Source of the DNA: Beroe ovata
Lineage: Eukaryota; Ctenophora; Nuda; Beroida; Beroidae
Assembly: GCA_946803715.1 (NCBI GenBank)
Contig: CAMPET010000033.1
Span: forward strand, 82,323 to 143,104
Reading direction: 5' to 3'
Length of the DNA: 60,782 nt
How positions within the stretch are numbered: position 1 is the stretch's first letter; each line of letters opens with the position of its first letter. Positions 58,311 through 60,782 of this stretch are shown piece after piece. The notes under the pieces were generated by a model. The model was given only the letters and a program-made list of their open reading frames with translations, was not told the origin of the DNA and did no database searches. The position numbers and the translations under genes are program-made.

Positions 58311-58596
58311 TAAATCCACCTGAGGCACAACCACGACCCACCATGAGCCCTAGTTACACAATGCCCCGTAGCAACACACCCAACCCTACCTATATGAGGT
58401 CACGTGACCCAGCTATCCGACCACGTGACCACTCCAAGTCACGTGATTTGCTACGATCACGTGACGTACTGCTCCAGCGCAAGATGTCTCGGCACATGGT
58501 CCCCTCTCGAGTAGTGGTCAGGGAACCCTCTACCGTGCCCGTGTTGGTCGAGTGGAACCAAGTCATGAACTTCATCAACAAGAAATACTTCAATAA
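58311..58596 (+). CDS. Internal exon of an unrecognised Arg/Ser/Asp-rich protein
   Basis: After the acceptor CACGCCACAG the frame reads NPPEAQPRP, MSPSYTMPRSNTPNP, RSRDPAIRPRDHSKSRD, a basic stretch, then VPVLVEWNQVMNFINKKYF and a GTGAGT donor. It enters in phase 1 and leaves in phase 2, so it is internal. The RSRD/PRD units come from four CACGTG palindromes in the DNA. The hydrophobic end looks folded. Upstream and downstream exons are not identified; the next would lie past the lectin gene on the other strand, or beyond the window. Confidence 0.6.
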
Positions 58597-58735
58597 GTGA
58601 GTCTAATTAGGTAATTAAGTACGTCTAATTATAAACTTCATAGCTTCGAAAAATTTAACCTAATTATTATCCCCGAAAATATTATATTTTCATTTAATCA
58701 TCGAGAAAGAATTTGGTTATATGTCTCCCTACACA

Positions 58736-59722
58736 TCACATCTCGTCCCTGTGTCTAAGCCAGTGGTCTGGACACTGACAAACAAACAACCTCTTTCGCA
58801 TAGGGGAGTCGTAGGAATCATCGAAAGTACCCCATTTCGAGATGGCTAGGGAATCCTGTGCGGATTTCATTCTCCTGTGTTTAACTGCTTGGTCTGGCTG
58901 ATTTTCCAACCACGGCATATCATCTTCCCAGTCGCCAAACTTTTCACCATCCAGCCACACCCAGTGATCTTCATCCTCATCATACGACCCATCCAACCAG
59001 AACCAATTGTCCGCGTCCCATAGCCCAGGTGACAAGTTACGATTTTCTTCGGCCATGTAATAGTAAAGCGAGGATTGGAACTGCTTGATATCTGTAGGGT
59101 TCTTGACTTTAGCTAAGGTAAGCCCAGAATCCGCGCATAGACTCTTGGCCCCACTCCAGGATTCGGCAGTGTCAGAGATGACATACTTTGTGTTGAAGTT
59201 GCACACGAAGGGGTACTTGGCGGATCCATCGCTTGTGCTCCATCCCCCCAGGAAATCTATCCTCAGTTTAGTCTCCCCCTCGCGAGACCGGTAGTCTGCC
59301 CAGTTTGTGTAGTTTTGTGGATGTGTACCATCACCCCACTCCCAGTCCTCTTCCCTAAACTCATTCTCCCTTCCCTCATTCCCCGTTCTCTGGAGACCTG
59401 CCCAGACGAACATCTCTTGTGCCCACGGTCCAACTACCTCGGGGAACGCCATTCGAATTAGGAGTGCCAGCTCGAGGCTCATGAACCGAGAATCGATTGT
59501 AGCAAGACTCCCATTCTCCGTGATTTCTTCACATCTTGAGCGGGCAGTTTCATAGTCCACCTCGTCTGTGAAGAGAGCCAAGTTGCATGTGGTGAATGCT
59601 CTTCGTGAGGTGCCCGATACTACCTTCTTCAACGCTGTCAGCATCCCCTTTTCGTGGTCATTCAACTCCCGCGAAGTTGTGCTTATCCAGGGGAGGGAAC
59701 ATAGTAACGCTAGGAATAGCAT
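58736..59722 (-). CDS. Secreted protein with two C-type lectin domains
   Basis: The intronless frame from ATG 59722 gives 328 residues. It starts with a signal peptide (MLFLALLCSLPWISTTS). The first domain (about 45-180) has TARSRCEEITENGSLATI, FVWAGLQR, WEWGDGTHPQNYTNW, and YPFVCNF. The second (about 185-320) has ESWSGAKSLCADSGLTLAKV, NWFWLDGSY, WVWLDGEKFGDWEDD, NQPDQ and RLFVCQC. These follow the C-type lectin fold with its cysteine pairs. NQPDQ sits where galactose-binding domains have QPD; the WND calcium motif is replaced by KWGTFDD, so sugar binding is unsure. The first domain lacks EPN/QPD. No membrane anchor is seen. An upstream in-frame extension starting at non-ATG codons exists but the signal peptide supports ATG 59722. 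Confidence 0.88.
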   Translation of the reverse strand: MLFLALLCSLPWISTTSRELNDHEKGMLTALKKVVSGTSRRAFTTCNLALFTDEVDYETARSRCEEITENGSLATIDSRFMSLELALLIRMAFPEVVGPWAQEMFVWAGLQRTGNEGRENEFREEDWEWGDGTHPQNYTNWADYRSREGETKLRIDFLGGWSTSDGSAKYPFVCNFNTKYVISDTAESWSGAKSLCADSGLTLAKVKNPTDIKQFQSSLYYYMAEENRNLSPGLWDADNWFWLDGSYDEDEDHWVWLDGEKFGDWEDDMPWLENQPDQAVKHRRMKSAQDSLAISKWGTFDDSYDSPMRKRLFVCQCPDHWLRHRDEM

Positions 59723-60782
59723 GCCTGGATGGGATTTGTAATTACAGTTTCTAGCTAGTGCTGGATGGAGTGACACCAGTCTACCATGTAGCACTAGCAG
59801 CTAAAAGAGAAGAAAGTGGAAAAAGGAGAAGAAATAAAACTTCGATACGCTTTCCTACTACGAAGTACCCGAAAGTCCAAAGGAAATTCGACCATAGTCA
59901 GAACTCAGACCTTTTCGAGCTCAAACTTCGTCTAGACTATCCAAAAACCCGTCGAGAACCAATGTGTACTTGAAATGCGATTAAACAACGATGTTTATTC
60001 TTTTTCTCTGATTCGAATGTCTTTGTTTACATGTGTATATTCCCGTGTTTCTATGTTGACCGAATATACCTCAATAATCGCGCCCTGCCCCCCTGCATTG
60101 TGAAAACAATGTTGCCGGGGGCGATCTGAACTTATTACCATAAGGATAAAATTGTGTGACCTCAGGTTTGATCTATGTGAACGCTTCATAGTCCATTCAT
60201 ATAGATCGACTGCTCGCAGATTACAAATAGAACTTCATTAATTATAGATGTTGCATGTTTAAGTGCAGAAAGGAGAAAATTCGAGAACAATTCTTCAAAA
60301 CAAGGAAGAAAGGAATTTTCTCCTTTCCGGGAAGTGGAAGCACTGCATGTCATGGAGCTCGCTTAACAATTGTTGCTTCAGTAGATAAACACTCTCTTGA
60401 TGTCAAATAATGTTATTCATAATATTTACAATCATGTTACATATGCCGTATGTGTGTTCATCATCATAGCACGAATTATTTAAAAAATTAGGAATTCTTT
60501 CACGTATTCAGATTCAAAATGCGCACGATATTTCAATATTCTTTGACTCTATTCTTTCTGACAATATTCTTTGACACTACGGAGATACCTCTTTTAATTT
60601 AAGCCGATTTAAAACATGGCTTCATCAAACGAATCCGTGAAGTAAACAGTGCTATGTGTAGCCACAGATGATCAATAGAACTGCGTCAAAAGAGTTCTCT
60701 TGTTGTGTGGCGATTTTAAAATCCGTTTTTAAGTATTATTGAATCGTAGTTAAACTGGAGTGCGCAAACACACACACACACA
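59723..60782. other. Spacer at the right end
   Basis: A+T-rich DNA upstream of the lectin gene, ending in a (CA)n run from about 60769. No gene seen. Confidence 0.5.

Noticed and set aside
1-60782. tRNA, rRNA, CRISPR and bacterial-type operon features
   Set aside because: I looked for tRNA box B-like GGTTCGA stretches, rRNA blocks and regular spacer arrays and found none that hold up; the window is eukaryotic.

Overview
The window is nuclear DNA of an animal. The coding parts are split by GT-AG introns of about 80 to 3,200 bp. Several products belong to animal families: a mitochondrial fission factor with a C-terminal tail anchor, an HHEX-like homeodomain, an LRP2BP-type SEL1 protein, STAMBP/AMSH, UCKL1, SYS1 and a rhodopsin-like GPCR. 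The base composition looks A+T-rich. The repeats (hAT MITE, Helitrons, satellites, CA/TG tracts) and single-N joins fit a draft invertebrate assembly. A sponge or other early-branching animal is possible, but this is a guess and nothing here proves it.

Layout. 1-965: 171-bp satellite. 1178-2057: three exons of a calpain-type domain III, cut off from the rest of their gene. 2104-2790: minisatellites and one more satellite unit. 2782-4076 (-): C-terminal exons of an unrecognised acidic/serine-rich protein. 4197-4985 (-) METTL6 and 5147-5890 (-) DTWD2 are two intronless tRNA-modification genes. 5891-7047: spacer between divergent genes, holding a palindromic GC-rich element. 7048-10683 (+): complete LRP2BP, 8 exons. 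12668-17081 (+): complete UCKL1, 13 exons. 17082-22834: mostly empty. 22835-25088 (+): HHEX-like homeobox gene, with its last intron present twice in the assembly (two alleles joined at an N). 25089-33462: gene-poor. 33463-36336 (+): six-exon orphan GPCR. 37374-38168 (-): Mff-like protein. 38594-40440: Helitron, satellite and dispersed repeats. 41207-43189 (-): STAMBP without its catalytic JAMM exon. 43536-44000 (-): SYS1. 44296-44823 (-): zinc-finger protein. 45046-45513: two more palindromic elements. 46358-52852 (+): an unrecognised low-complexity protein gene with an inferred 8-nt microexon. 53640-58596: GC islands and isolated exons. 58736-59722 (-): secreted double C-type lectin.

The genes are mostly unrelated housekeeping and membrane-traffic genes, so no operon logic is expected. 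METTL6 and DTWD2 both modify tRNA and sit 161 bp apart on one strand, and STAMBP and SYS1 both act in endomembrane traffic; either may be chance. The most interesting non-gene signals are a family of palindromic elements with compensatory stem changes, a hAT MITE that landed on a splice acceptor and duplicated it, a STAMBP gene lacking its metal-binding exon, and an allelic Helitron insertion.

All exon boundaries come from reading splice sites, reading frames and remembered family sequences. No alignment or search was run.
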